Source: Geodermatophilus obscurus DSM 43160 (lineage in GTDB: Bacteria > Actinomycetota > Actinomycetes > Mycobacteriales > Geodermatophilaceae). From it: 64,000 bases of DNA. Position 1 is the first letter of the stretch, and each line of letters starts with the position of its first letter. Position numbers and translations under genes: made by a program. A model generated the notes under the pieces. The model had not been told where the DNA came from. It ran no database searches and was given only the letters and a program-made list of their open reading frames with translations. Shown one piece after another: positions 56,602 to 64,000 of the stretch. The DNA lies in NCBI RefSeq assembly GCF_000025345.1, contig NC_013757.1, forward strand, positions 3,844,001 through 3,908,000, in the 5' to 3' direction.

Positions 56602-56733
56602 CTAGCCATCCGCGGTCACCGCCGTCCGGGTCACCAGGTGCCCGTCGATGGGGACGCCGAAGACCGCCTCCAGGTCTGGGCGGCTGATCCCGTCGACCCA
56701 GAAGCTCAGAGGGCCGGGCGATGCCACGCCCAC
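56602..56733 (-). pseudogene. Possible gene fragment
   Basis: A short minus-strand frame ends VASPGPLSFWVDGISRPDLE through PIDGHLVTRTAVTADG. It is protein-like but has no clear ribosome-binding site and no recognised family. It lies in the 318-bp gap before the DUF3048 gene. The rest of the gap holds nothing I recognise. Confidence 0.25.
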
Positions 56734-56818
56734 GAGCTGTCCACCGCGAGGACATTGGCCGGGAGAGCCGCGAACCCGTCGAACAGAGCCGCCGACGCGG
56801 CCGCTGCAGCCAGCGGTG

Positions 56819-57460
56819 TCACACCTCGACGTCAGCAAAGGCCGACGCACACGACCGGCAGCTGCCGACGGCGCCGACGAACGACTCGGGCGCATGGGCG
56901 CGGCGGCACGTGCGGCACCAGCGGAACGACCGGCGCCGGCGCGTGGCGATGGCCTCCGCCACCTCGGCGATGACGTCGGGCGACCACAAGAGGTCGTCAC
57001 GGCCAAATCGGCTTCCGTTCGTCGGCTGGCAATCCGTCCGGCCCCCGTCCCAGGAGGTCTGTGGCCGGGCCAGCACGAATCCGACCCCGTCGACGCCGAC
57101 CGCGACCTGAGCCGGCTCACCGCTGACGAACCACTGCATCCCGTCATCGACGGCGGCGTCCTCCCGACGCCACCCGGTACCGAGAGCGCGGACCACGTCG
57201 GCGTACTGGACGCGCAGCAGATCGGCCAACGCCTGCTCGTCAGCGGTCGGGTCACCCTCGCGTCCCCACTCGAGCCCGCACGATCGGCTGGCGAGGACGG
57301 GCTCGTCCGGAAGGAGAACGCAGCCGCCGAGGGCAACCAGCCCACGCTCGGCGAGCCGCTGGTCCTCGGACCCCGGCAGCCCCCACCTCAACGGGACGGA
57401 GTCCTCCCGCTCACACTGAGGACAAATCCGCCCCACCTGGACACCGACCGGTTCAGTCAT
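56819..57460 (-). CDS. Zinc-ribbon hypothetical protein
   Basis: 213 residues from ATG 57460. A split N-terminal cysteine set (ICPQCERED with later RSCGLEWGRE) and a C-terminal one (FRWCRTCRRAHAPE, then GSCRSCASAFADV) suggest two zinc ribbons. The middle has FVSGEPAQVAVGVDGVGFVL and an aromatic-rich RTDCQPTNGSRFGRDDLLWS. No family was recognised. It is in tandem with the EEP nuclease gene, 50 bp upstream on the same strand. Confidence 0.75.
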   Translation of the reverse strand: MTEPVGVQVGRICPQCEREDSVPLRWGLPGSEDQRLAERGLVALGGCVLLPDEPVLASRSCGLEWGREGDPTADEQALADLLRVQYADVVRALGTGWRREDAAVDDGMQWFVSGEPAQVAVGVDGVGFVLARPQTSWDGGRTDCQPTNGSRFGRDDLLWSPDVIAEVAEAIATRRRRSFRWCRTCRRAHAPESFVGAVGSCRSCASAFADVEV

Positions 57461-57510
57461 GCCACTCCCCGACTCGCTGACCGCCCCGTGACGGCCGGGC
57501 GCGGATGCTG

Positions 57511-58287
57511 TCAGGCGCCACCGACAGAATCGACCCCTGTCACTCCAGCGGCGGACGCCGGAAGCCACACGTCAGCGATGTAGGCGGCGTGGTCGCTGAG
57601 GTCCTTGTGGTCAGCCCAGGTCGGCCGGTGCACTTCGACCCGCTCGGCCAGCACATCTGCGCTGACGGCGAGGTGGTCAATGGAGTGCGACAGGCGGTTC
57701 AGGTGGCTCAGGCCCTGGGTCAGTGCGGTCAAACCGAGGTACTCGAACGCCGCGCGCAGCGTGGTGGCGCCGTCCCGTGTGCCGCCCCAGGTCGGCGGCG
57801 TGAGCTCTTGATTGAGATCCCCACCCCAGACGAGCGCCTCACCTGGCCGGCGCTCTGCGGTGATACGGCGGACGTGGTGGTCGAGGACGAATCGCCACTG
57901 ATCGAACTGGCCGGGCGGGAGGCCATTCCAGTACTTCGCGGCGCCCTTCCACGGCAGGACGGAGCAGGCGACGAGGACGGAGGTCCCATCGAGCGCTAGA
58001 CGGGCCAGGACCAGCCCCTCGTCACCTGGGTGTGGTGAGTCGCCGGTCGTCAACTCGCTCATCGGCAGCTTGCTCTCGATGGCTGCCCACCGCTTGCACT
58101 CGACATCGTCGCTTCGCCGTGGTGAGACGACGAGGTGGCCGTCACGCGGGGCCCAGTCACGGTGCACCTCGGTGAGCAACCAGACGTCGACGGCCTGAGC
58201 GTCCATCCAGGCGGCGATCGCCTGTCCCCTCTCCGAGGTCGAGGTCGAGGTCGGGCAGAGCCTCAGGTTCCAGGTGCCGATGCGCAC
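57511..58287 (-). CDS. EEP-family nuclease/phosphatase
   Basis: 258 residues. MRIGTWNLRLCP, VWLLTEVHRDW, a central VLACS-like strand (SVLVACSVLPWKG), WGGDLNQEL and the terminal SDHAAYIADVWLP are EEP motifs with Glu, Asp-x-Asn and Asp-His catalytic residues. It is shorter than the EEP protein at 37499 and not a close relative. It is divergent from the caspase-like gene, which is 174 bp away. Confidence 0.88.
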   Translation of the reverse strand: MRIGTWNLRLCPTSTSTSERGQAIAAWMDAQAVDVWLLTEVHRDWAPRDGHLVVSPRRSDDVECKRWAAIESKLPMSELTTGDSPHPGDEGLVLARLALDGTSVLVACSVLPWKGAAKYWNGLPPGQFDQWRFVLDHHVRRITAERRPGEALVWGGDLNQELTPPTWGGTRDGATTLRAAFEYLGLTALTQGLSHLNRLSHSIDHLAVSADVLAERVEVHRPTWADHKDLSDHAAYIADVWLPASAAGVTGVDSVGGA

Positions 58288-58461
58288 GGTGCTCCTCGGT
58301 CGTTGGGGGTTGCGGCCGAGACCTTCGCATCGGTCAGCGACATCGCCGGGAGGCGAGCTGGCGAGTCAGCCTGCGCACCTCGTCCCCCTCATGAAACCCA
58401 GCCGTCTCACATCGGCCGCGCCTCGTCCACGAGCCGACCGCCACCACTCATCCTGGCGGGC

Positions 58462-59049
58462 ATGCCGAACCAGGGGATCTTCTGTCTCGAGGGCGACTGG
58501 GGGGACTCCCTCGTCGAGCGCCTGAGCGTGCGGCCGGGGCTCGACATGCTTACGACGATGCGCGGCGACCGACTCATCCACCGCAATGCGGCGACGGCGG
58601 ACGAGTTTGAGTATTACCTGCGCAAGTGGGTCACACGGCGCTACGACGCTTTCCCGCTCGCCTACTTCTCGTACCACGGCGAGCGCGGCAAGCTCCATCT
58701 CGGCGGCGATTCTCTGAGCCTCGCCGAGATCGCCGCGATGGTCCCCGGACGACTGGCCAACCGGGTCGTCTACTTTGGGTCCTGCGGCACTATGGCCGCT
58801 CCCGAAGAGGAGCTACGCGATTTTGTCGAAACCACGGGCGCACATGCGGTCGCGGGCTACACGAAGTTGGTGGATTGGGCGGAGTCGGCCGCGTTCGACT
58901 TCACACTGCTGCCCGAATTGCTGGACAGCGTGGACATCCGGAAGTTGTTCGCACGCCTGTGCAAGCGCCACCCGTACTTCGCCGACGGCCTGGGTCTGCG
59001 TCTGGCGACGGCGACCTGGGTGTCATCGACTCGGCGCACGACGGAGTAG
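58462..59049 (+). CDS. Caspase-like (DUF6642-type) protease
   Basis: 195 residues from ATG 58462, with CATCCT 7 nt upstream. The pattern is that of caspase/CHAT-clan peptidases: LAYFSYHGERGKLHLGG with His72 and VVYFGSCGTMAAPEEELRDF with Cys108. The N-terminus GIFCLEGDWGDSLVERLSVR and EFEYYLRKWVTRRYDAFP, and the AVAGYTKLVDWAESAAFDF tail, fit DUF6642. No sensor domain is fused. The gene is less GC-biased than its neighbours (TTT, TTG and GAG TAT runs), which suggests transfer. The substrate is unknown. Confidence 0.8.
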   Translation: MPNQGIFCLEGDWGDSLVERLSVRPGLDMLTTMRGDRLIHRNAATADEFEYYLRKWVTRRYDAFPLAYFSYHGERGKLHLGGDSLSLAEIAAMVPGRLANRVVYFGSCGTMAAPEEELRDFVETTGAHAVAGYTKLVDWAESAAFDFTLLPELLDSVDIRKLFARLCKRHPYFADGLGLRLATATWVSSTRRTTE

Positions 59050-59205
59050 CGCCCTGATCTAACGGCGAACCCACCGTGCCGGCGGACGTCGCAGCGACGT
59101 CCTGAAGGGAAAGGGGCGGGAGTGACTAGGCAGCAGGTGAAACTCCCCGACTCCGCGGAACCATTCCGGGCCTGGTCCCGGGTCCGATACTGAGAGGGCG
59201 AAACA

Positions 59206-60393
59206 GTGCAGGCGAACAATGGGGAGCCGGTCACCGGCGTTGTCCTTCCAGTCGACCCCGGACATCGGTCAACTGTCCAGGGCGACCCGTGGCGACTGCT
59301 CGCTGAGGGCGACGGTGTGCTGGTCACATGGAGTCAGGCACCGGAGCGCAACCCGGACACCTGGGGCAGCGTCCTGCGGGGCACGAGCGCGCTGTCCTCC
59401 GAGCTCTCGACGGTCCTCTCCCGGGTCGGGGCGTCGGCCGCGCAGGCGGGGACGACGCTTTTCCGCGTGGAGCTGCCGACGGGGTCAACCATCCGGGACC
59501 TCGTACCGGCTGTCGGCGGTGGATTCCGGGGACTCGTCCGGGACGGCTCAGGGATCGCCGGGCACGCGCGGCTGATCGCAGTCGGCGGAGGGGGAGCCGC
59601 GGCCGGCGTCGCTCTCGGTCCGCTACTGGCGTTGATGGCCGTGACCGTGGGCGCGGAGATGCTTGCCCGGCACCAGCAGGACAAGAAGCTGACGCAGATC
59701 CGCGAGGGGATCGCCGCCCTCCGCCGGATCGATGACGAGACCATGGACGCCCAACTGGACAGCGTCGAGGACGCGTTGGCCATGAGCAGCGCGGCGCTTG
59801 TTGATCGCGTTTCGATCCCTTCAGCCATCGGGCTCGGGCCCGCTGTCGACAACCTCCGTGTGGTCAAGAACCGCGGGCTGTCCTGGTTGAGCCGGTGGGA
59901 GACGGGCGCATCGAAGGAGATCCCGGAGAGCGGCGGTGTGGCCGTGGAGAAGGTGCAGGGCCTGCTCGCCGGTGACGACTCGTCTGAGGACTACCGGCGC
60001 TTTCCTCAACAGGTGGCTCGGCTGTACCGCGCGCTCACCCTCGACAGCCGGGCACTCGTTGTCACCGGCGCAGAGGCGTCCTTGCGGAATCGCGACGAGT
60101 CACTCACCTACCTGCAGGACAGCCTGTCAGCCCAGCTACAGCAGAACGCCAAGACCCAGCAGCGACTGCAGGACCTGCTGTGGCGGCTCGCGGAACCGCC
60201 GATCACCTATCGATTCCCGTGGCAAGGCGGAGACGCAATCGCTCTCGACCGGGACCTGGCCACCCTCGCTGCCAACGTCTCTCGTCTGCCGGACGCGCCG
60301 GCCCTGTTGACGCAGGGCAATAGGCAGGTCCTGGAGGTTCTGCGCCGCCCCGACGGCATGACACATGTCCTCTCGCCCGCGACGGCCGCTTGA
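59206..60393 (+). CDS. Membrane protein, function unknown
   Basis: 395 residues from GTG 59206, with GAGAGGG upstream and a GATACT box further up. Layout: acidic N-terminus, Gly/Ala-rich hydrophobic region at about 122-150 (IAVGGGGAAAGVALGPLLAL, MAVTVGAEML), then a mainly helical cytosolic part with IRRI-like basic motifs (KKLTQIREGIAALRRIDDET) and a long coiled region near LTYLQDSLSAQLQQNAKTQQ. No family was recognised. It lies between the caspase-like and helicase genes on the same strand. Confidence 0.65.
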   Translation: MQANNGEPVTGVVLPVDPGHRSTVQGDPWRLLAEGDGVLVTWSQAPERNPDTWGSVLRGTSALSSELSTVLSRVGASAAQAGTTLFRVELPTGSTIRDLVPAVGGGFRGLVRDGSGIAGHARLIAVGGGGAAAGVALGPLLALMAVTVGAEMLARHQQDKKLTQIREGIAALRRIDDETMDAQLDSVEDALAMSSAALVDRVSIPSAIGLGPAVDNLRVVKNRGLSWLSRWETGASKEIPESGGVAVEKVQGLLAGDDSSEDYRRFPQQVARLYRALTLDSRALVVTGAEASLRNRDESLTYLQDSLSAQLQQNAKTQQRLQDLLWRLAEPPITYRFPWQGGDAIALDRDLATLAANVSRLPDAPALLTQGNRQVLEVLRRPDGMTHVLSPATAA

Positions 60394-60447
60394 GCGACAG
60401 GGCTCTTGTCCCGCTCTCCATCCAGTCGGGGGGACCGGCTGTGGCTC

Positions 60448-60507
60448 CTCGACCCCGCCATCGCGAGCCGCGCGAGGTCGCCAGCAGCTCGCGATAGCGG
60501 GGTCGAG
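60448..60507. terminator. 21-bp inverted repeat
   Basis: The arms 60448-60468 and 60487-60507 (core CTCGACCCCGC) are complementary but for one pair, with an 18-nt loop. It follows the membrane protein and precedes a same-strand helicase gene, so it separates two transcription units. The long loop makes an alternative protein-binding site possible. Confidence 0.5.
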
Positions 60508-60700
60508 CACGTGAATCGTGCGGAGCGCGGCGAGCATGGCACCCTGTCGAGAGGACCCTCAAGGTCAGCCAGACGCCAAGCGAATGCTTGCTCATTGCCG
60601 GGTCCGCCCAGGGCCGGCGGGGTTGACCCTGCGTGGCAATCGAGCGATGGGGCTTCTGGTCACAGCGCGTCGAACACCAAGAACCGCGTGACCTTCCGGT

Positions 60701-60706
60701 TACGTT
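60701..60706 (+). promoter_or_regulatory. Leaderless -10 box TACGTT
   Basis: TACGTT lies 6 nt before the ATG at 60713. No Shine-Dalgarno sequence is present. Confidence 0.45.
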
Positions 60707-60712
60707 CGGTCT

Positions 60713-63700
60713 ATGGGGGACACGCCCACGGGGCTGTACGAGCACCTGGTCACCGATCGGCTCAACAAGGACCTGCCCGCGGCCGCTCCGGACCTTATCC
60801 AGCTCGGCACGCTCGACCCGGCCGATGCGCACGAGCCGCTGACCCGCCACATCGCCGTACTCGTCAGCCGGGCCTTGCGGGCGGCCGGGGGGAGCGACGC
60901 AACGGCCATCAATCGGCAGGTCGAGCTAGCCAACCGCCTCGTTGCCGCCATCGGCGACCTGGCGCCGGATGTCGCCGACATGGACGACGCCGTCACCGCC
61001 CCGGCCCGAACCCTTCTGGCGATCGCTCCGCCAAGTGGCATCCCCGGTCCCACGTCATTCCCCGAGCGCCCCGCAGTCCCGCTGTCGACGAGCGCCTTGC
61101 TCGTCAACGGCCGCGGACAACCGCGGATCGGCTACGAGGTGACCCGCGAGATGGCCTCGGCTGACCGGGTGGACCTGCTGTGTGCCTTCATCAAGTGGCA
61201 GGGCCTACGGGTCATCGAGAAGCAGCTCACCGAGCTGCGCGAGCGCGGCGGCCGGCTGCGTGTCATCACCACCACGTACATGGGCGCCACTGACCAGCGC
61301 GCACTCGACCGCCTGGTCGAGCTGGGCGCAGAGGTCAAGGTCTCCTACGAGACCCGGACGACGCGGCTGCACGCCAAGGCTTGGCTCTTCCACCGCGTCA
61401 CCGGCCTGTCGACGGCATACGTCGGCTCGTCGAACCTCTCCCGCACCGCCCTCACCGACGGTCTCGAGTGGAACGTGCGGTTGTCCAGCGTCGAGCAGGC
61501 GCACCTGCTCACCACGTTCGCCGAGACCTTCAACAGCTACTGGCTCGACCCGTCGTTCGAGACCTACGAACCGCAGCGTGACGGCGACCGGCTCCGCGAG
61601 GCGCTGGCCGCGGAGCGCGGCGGCCCGTCCGACCTGCCCATCGAGATCACGACGCTCGACGTGCGCCCCTTCGGCTACCAGCAGGAGATCCTCGAGGCAC
61701 TCGACGCCGAGCGGACCGTCCACGGCCGGTGGCGCAACCTCGTGGTGATGGCGACCGGCACTGGCAAGACGGTCGTTTCCGCGCTGGACTTTCGGCGGCT
61801 GCGCGAGAGCGGCATGGTCGACCGGCTCCTCTTCGTCGCCCACCGCGAGGAGCTGCTGACGCAGAGCCACTCTACGCTCAGGCACGTGCTGCGCCAGGGT
61901 GACTTTGGCGAGCTCTTCGTCGGCGGGCAGCGTCCTCGCGAGTGGCGGCACGTGTTCGGCTCCGTGCAGTCGCTCAACCAGCTCGACCTCGGCGAGCTCG
62001 ACCCCAGTCACTTTGACGTCGTCATCGTCGACGAGTTCCACCACGCCGAGGCGAGCACCTACCGGAGACTGCTCGAGCACCTCAAGCCGACCGTCCTCCT
62101 CGGCCTGACGGCGACGCCGGAACGAACGGACGGCGCCGACGTGCGCACCTGGTTCGGCGGACGCACCGCTGTCGAGCTGCGACTGTGGGAGGCACTCGAG
62201 CAGAACCTCCTCGCGCCGTTTCAGTACTTCGGCGTCCACGACGACGTGGCGCTCGACCGGCTGCGGTGGAAGCGCGGCCGCGGCTACGACGTCACCGAGC
62301 TGAGCAACGTCTACACCGGCGACGACCACCGCGTCCGGCTCGTCCTGCAGGCGGTCAAGGACAAGGTCGAGGACCCCGGCCGGATGCGGGCGCTGGGCTT
62401 CTGCGTCAGCATTCAGCACGCGCAGTACATGGCCGACCGGTTCACCAGGGCCGGCATCCCGAGCCGGGCTGTGACGTCGACGTCGTCTCGTGAGGAGCGG
62501 GCGGCGGCACTGGCCGCCCTGCGCGACCGGGCGGTGAACGTCCTCTTCACCGTCGATCTGTTCAACGAGGGCCTCGACATCCCGACCGTCGACACCGTGC
62601 TGTTCCTACGGCCGACCGAGAGCGCGACGGTGTTCCTCCAGCAGTTGGGCCGCGGCCTGCGGCTGGCCGAGGACAAGGCCTGCCTGACCGTCCTCGACTT
62701 CATCGGCGCCCAGCACAAGAAGTTCCGCTTCGACCTGCGCTTTCGTGCGCTGACCGGCAGCTCTCGACGCGGGCTACAGCGCGACGTCGAGCAGGGCTTC
62801 CCCACCCTGCCGGCGGGCTGCCACATCGAGTTGGACCGGGTGGCGCAGCGGATCGTCCTCGACAACATCAAGCAGTCGCTGAGCGTGCCGTGGCAAGAAC
62901 TGGTCAGCGAGGCGAAGCGCGAGCAGTCACCGTCGCTGTCCGAGTTCCTCGAGGAGACGGGCGTCGAGCTCGAGGACCTGTACCGCGGCAACGGTCGCAG
63001 TTGGTTGGACCTCAAGCGGGCCGCCGGCTGGGTCGACGACGCGCCAGGACCGGACGACTCCGCGCTGGGTGCCGCGCTGGGCCGCATGCTGCACGTCGAC
63101 GACCTGGAGCGGTTGCGGTTCTTCGGGTCAATTACGCGGTTGGACACCGTGGCGCAGACCAGCGTCCGCATACGGCGGCTGGCCGCGATGCTGCACTTCT
63201 CGCTGTTCGGCTCACAGAGGCCGTTCAGCAGCGGCGAGGCGTCGCTCGCCCGACTGTTGGCCCACCGGGGACGCGCGGAAGAGCTCGTCGAGTTGAGCGA
63301 CGTCCTGCACGGGCGAATTCACCGGGTGGCCCGACCGTTGGCTGAAGCCGGCGACCGTCCACTGCACGTGCACGCCCGCTATAGCCAGAACGAGGCTCTG
63401 GCGGCCTTCGGCAAGACGAATTTGAGCGGCTCATTCGGTGCGGGCGTGCACTGGGTGGAGGAGGACCAAGCCGACGTCTTCTTTGTGACCTTAAAGAAGA
63501 CTGAGACGCATTACTCGCCCACGACGATGTACGCGGACCATGCCATCTCTCCAACCATGTTCCAGTGGGAGTCTCAGAACACGACCTCTGAGCGCACCGC
63601 GGTAGGCAAGCGATACATCCACCACCGAGACATGAGCACGTCCGTGCACCTGTTTGTCCGCGAGACCAAGACGGCGGATGGAACACTCGGGACGCCGCCG

Positions 63701-63820
63701 TACCTCTACGCCGGGCCAATGTCTTACGTCTCCCACACCGGCGAACGCCCCATGCGGATCCTCTGGCGACTCGAACACGCACTCCCGGCCGATGTCTTCC
63801 ACGCCGCTAGAGTCGCGTGA
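60713..63820 (+). CDS. PLD-nuclease/SF2 helicase/DUF3427 protein
   Basis: 1035 residues. The N-terminal phospholipase-D-like part has LHAKAWLFHR near 220 with VGSSNLSRTAL. The SF2 core has Walker A ATGTGKT near 347, IVDEFHHAEAS near 440, GLTATPERTDG, FTVDLFNEGLDIPTVDTVLF and QLGRGLRLA near 643. The remainder is a DUF3427-like region to the C-terminus, including FGAGVHWVEEDQADVFFVTL. The HKD-like motif lacks its final Asp, as is common in this family. Such proteins are frequent in defence islands as helicase-nucleases acting on foreign DNA. The last ~300 bp use lower-GC codons. Confidence 0.9.
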   Translation: MGDTPTGLYEHLVTDRLNKDLPAAAPDLIQLGTLDPADAHEPLTRHIAVLVSRALRAAGGSDATAINRQVELANRLVAAIGDLAPDVADMDDAVTAPARTLLAIAPPSGIPGPTSFPERPAVPLSTSALLVNGRGQPRIGYEVTREMASADRVDLLCAFIKWQGLRVIEKQLTELRERGGRLRVITTTYMGATDQRALDRLVELGAEVKVSYETRTTRLHAKAWLFHRVTGLSTAYVGSSNLSRTALTDGLEWNVRLSSVEQAHLLTTFAETFNSYWLDPSFETYEPQRDGDRLREALAAERGGPSDLPIEITTLDVRPFGYQQEILEALDAERTVHGRWRNLVVMATGTGKTVVSALDFRRLRESGMVDRLLFVAHREELLTQSHSTLRHVLRQGDFGELFVGGQRPREWRHVFGSVQSLNQLDLGELDPSHFDVVIVDEFHHAEASTYRRLLEHLKPTVLLGLTATPERTDGADVRTWFGGRTAVELRLWEALEQNLLAPFQYFGVHDDVALDRLRWKRGRGYDVTELSNVYTGDDHRVRLVLQAVKDKVEDPGRMRALGFCVSIQHAQYMADRFTRAGIPSRAVTSTSSREERAAALAALRDRAVNVLFTVDLFNEGLDIPTVDTVLFLRPTESATVFLQQLGRGLRLAEDKACLTVLDFIGAQHKKFRFDLRFRALTGSSRRGLQRDVEQGFPTLPAGCHIELDRVAQRIVLDNIKQSLSVPWQELVSEAKREQSPSLSEFLEETGVELEDLYRGNGRSWLDLKRAAGWVDDAPGPDDSALGAALGRMLHVDDLERLRFFGSITRLDTVAQTSVRIRRLAAMLHFSLFGSQRPFSSGEASLARLLAHRGRAEELVELSDVLHGRIHRVARPLAEAGDRPLHVHARYSQNEALAAFGKTNLSGSFGAGVHWVEEDQADVFFVTLKKTETHYSPTTMYADHAISPTMFQWESQNTTSERTAVGKRYIHHRDMSTSVHLFVRETKTADGTLGTPPYLYAGPMSYVSHTGERPMRILWRLEHALPADVFHAARVA

Positions 63821-64000
63821 CGTCCTCCCGGTTGAGAAGACAAGCAACTCAGGACCGTCCACGGGACGGGTGAGCGCCTTCATCCTGACCCCGACTGCAC
63901 CGACATACATGCTCCACATCCCCGATGATGGACCTCCGCAGTGTCATGCTTGTTGGCACAGATTCCCGCCAGAGGCGGCCCAGGCGCCATGACAAGCGGC
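63821..64000. other. Window end, no gene assigned
   Basis: Only short open frames occur. An ATG at about 63990 may begin a gene that continues past the window, but it cannot be judged here. Confidence 0.4.

Larger units (their letters stand above)
60394..60712. other. Intergenic gap with hairpin and promoter
   Basis: About 319 bp. It contains the long hairpin at 60448-60507 and ends in the TACGTT box of the helicase gene. No further gene is seen. Confidence 0.5.

Noticed and set aside
1-64000. CRISPR arrays, tRNA, rRNA, intact transposases or a prophage
   Set aside because: I saw no regular direct repeats with spacers, no cloverleaf with CCA end, and no integrase, transposase or phage structural gene. 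A computed scan would be more reliable.

Overview
The window is from a very GC-rich actinobacterium. Third codon positions are almost all G or C, GTG starts are common, tandem genes often share a GTGA or ATGA stop/start overlap, and a c-di-AMP riboswitch sits in front of an NlpC/P60 gene. F420-type enzymes and a bacteriophytochrome-PP2C stress module also fit. My best guess is a Geodermatophilaceae member (Blastococcus, Geodermatophilus or Modestobacter type). This is inferred from style and gene content; I saw no 16S or other marker gene. I found no tRNA, rRNA, CRISPR array or intact insertion sequence.

Layout, 0-10 kb. A 5'-truncated giant SF1 helicase with a built-in Vsr-like nuclease domain is followed by a VapBC-type toxin-antitoxin pair. 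Next comes a tight four-gene cassette: a membrane-anchored Ser/Thr kinase, a 45-residue single-pass membrane protein, a Zn-ribbon GTPase of the double-GTPase class and a GAP1-type partner. This looks like a GTPase-centred conflict or signalling system and is one of my two top candidates. 10-17 kb holds a light and stress signalling block: bacteriophytochrome-SpoIIE phosphatase with a STAS anti-anti-sigma factor upstream, a divergent RsbW-like kinase and a PASTA Ser/Thr kinase, then RtcB RNA ligase, a cupin and a second STAS protein. 17-30 kb is mostly metabolic and housekeeping: F420 LLM oxidoreductase, SMP-30 lactonase, 2-hydroxyacid dehydrogenase, MtrA-box/c-di-AMP-riboswitch-controlled NlpC/P60 hydrolase, and a divergent NrtR-like Nudix regulator beside an ADP-ribosylglycohydrolase fused to a dual-specificity phosphatase. 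It continues with HD, PfkB, receiver-thioredoxin-reductase, HAD and DUF3303 proteins.

30-41 kb is a rearranged stretch: a FitAB-type TA pair, a TM0106-family RecB-like nuclease/helicase, another TA pair and a secreted protein. Eroded copies of the toxin 3' end and helicase 3' end, plus a full paralogue of the secreted protein, recur at 39.5-40.6 kb. A cupin 3' fragment and a fragment of an LPG-synthase-like membrane protein are further scars. 42-55 kb is an accessory island dense in toxin-antitoxin modules (MazEF, RelE/Phd, MNT-HEPN, a DUF5615 PIN-like pair, Doc/RHH). It also holds a phosphorothioate-dependent HNH endonuclease of the McrA type and a second, truncated 3' copy of it. 55-64 kb carries a DUF3048 protein, a Zn-ribbon protein, an EEP-fold nuclease, a caspase-like DUF6642-type protease, a membrane protein of unknown function and a 1035-residue PLD-nuclease/helicase/DUF3427 protein. 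This last group is the second candidate defence cassette.

Recurring regulatory themes: at least nine genes have a TANNNT hexamer 6-7 nt before the start codon, which implies leaderless transcripts. Long near-perfect hairpins fill several gene gaps, three of them convergent. TA operons carry short palindromes over their promoters.
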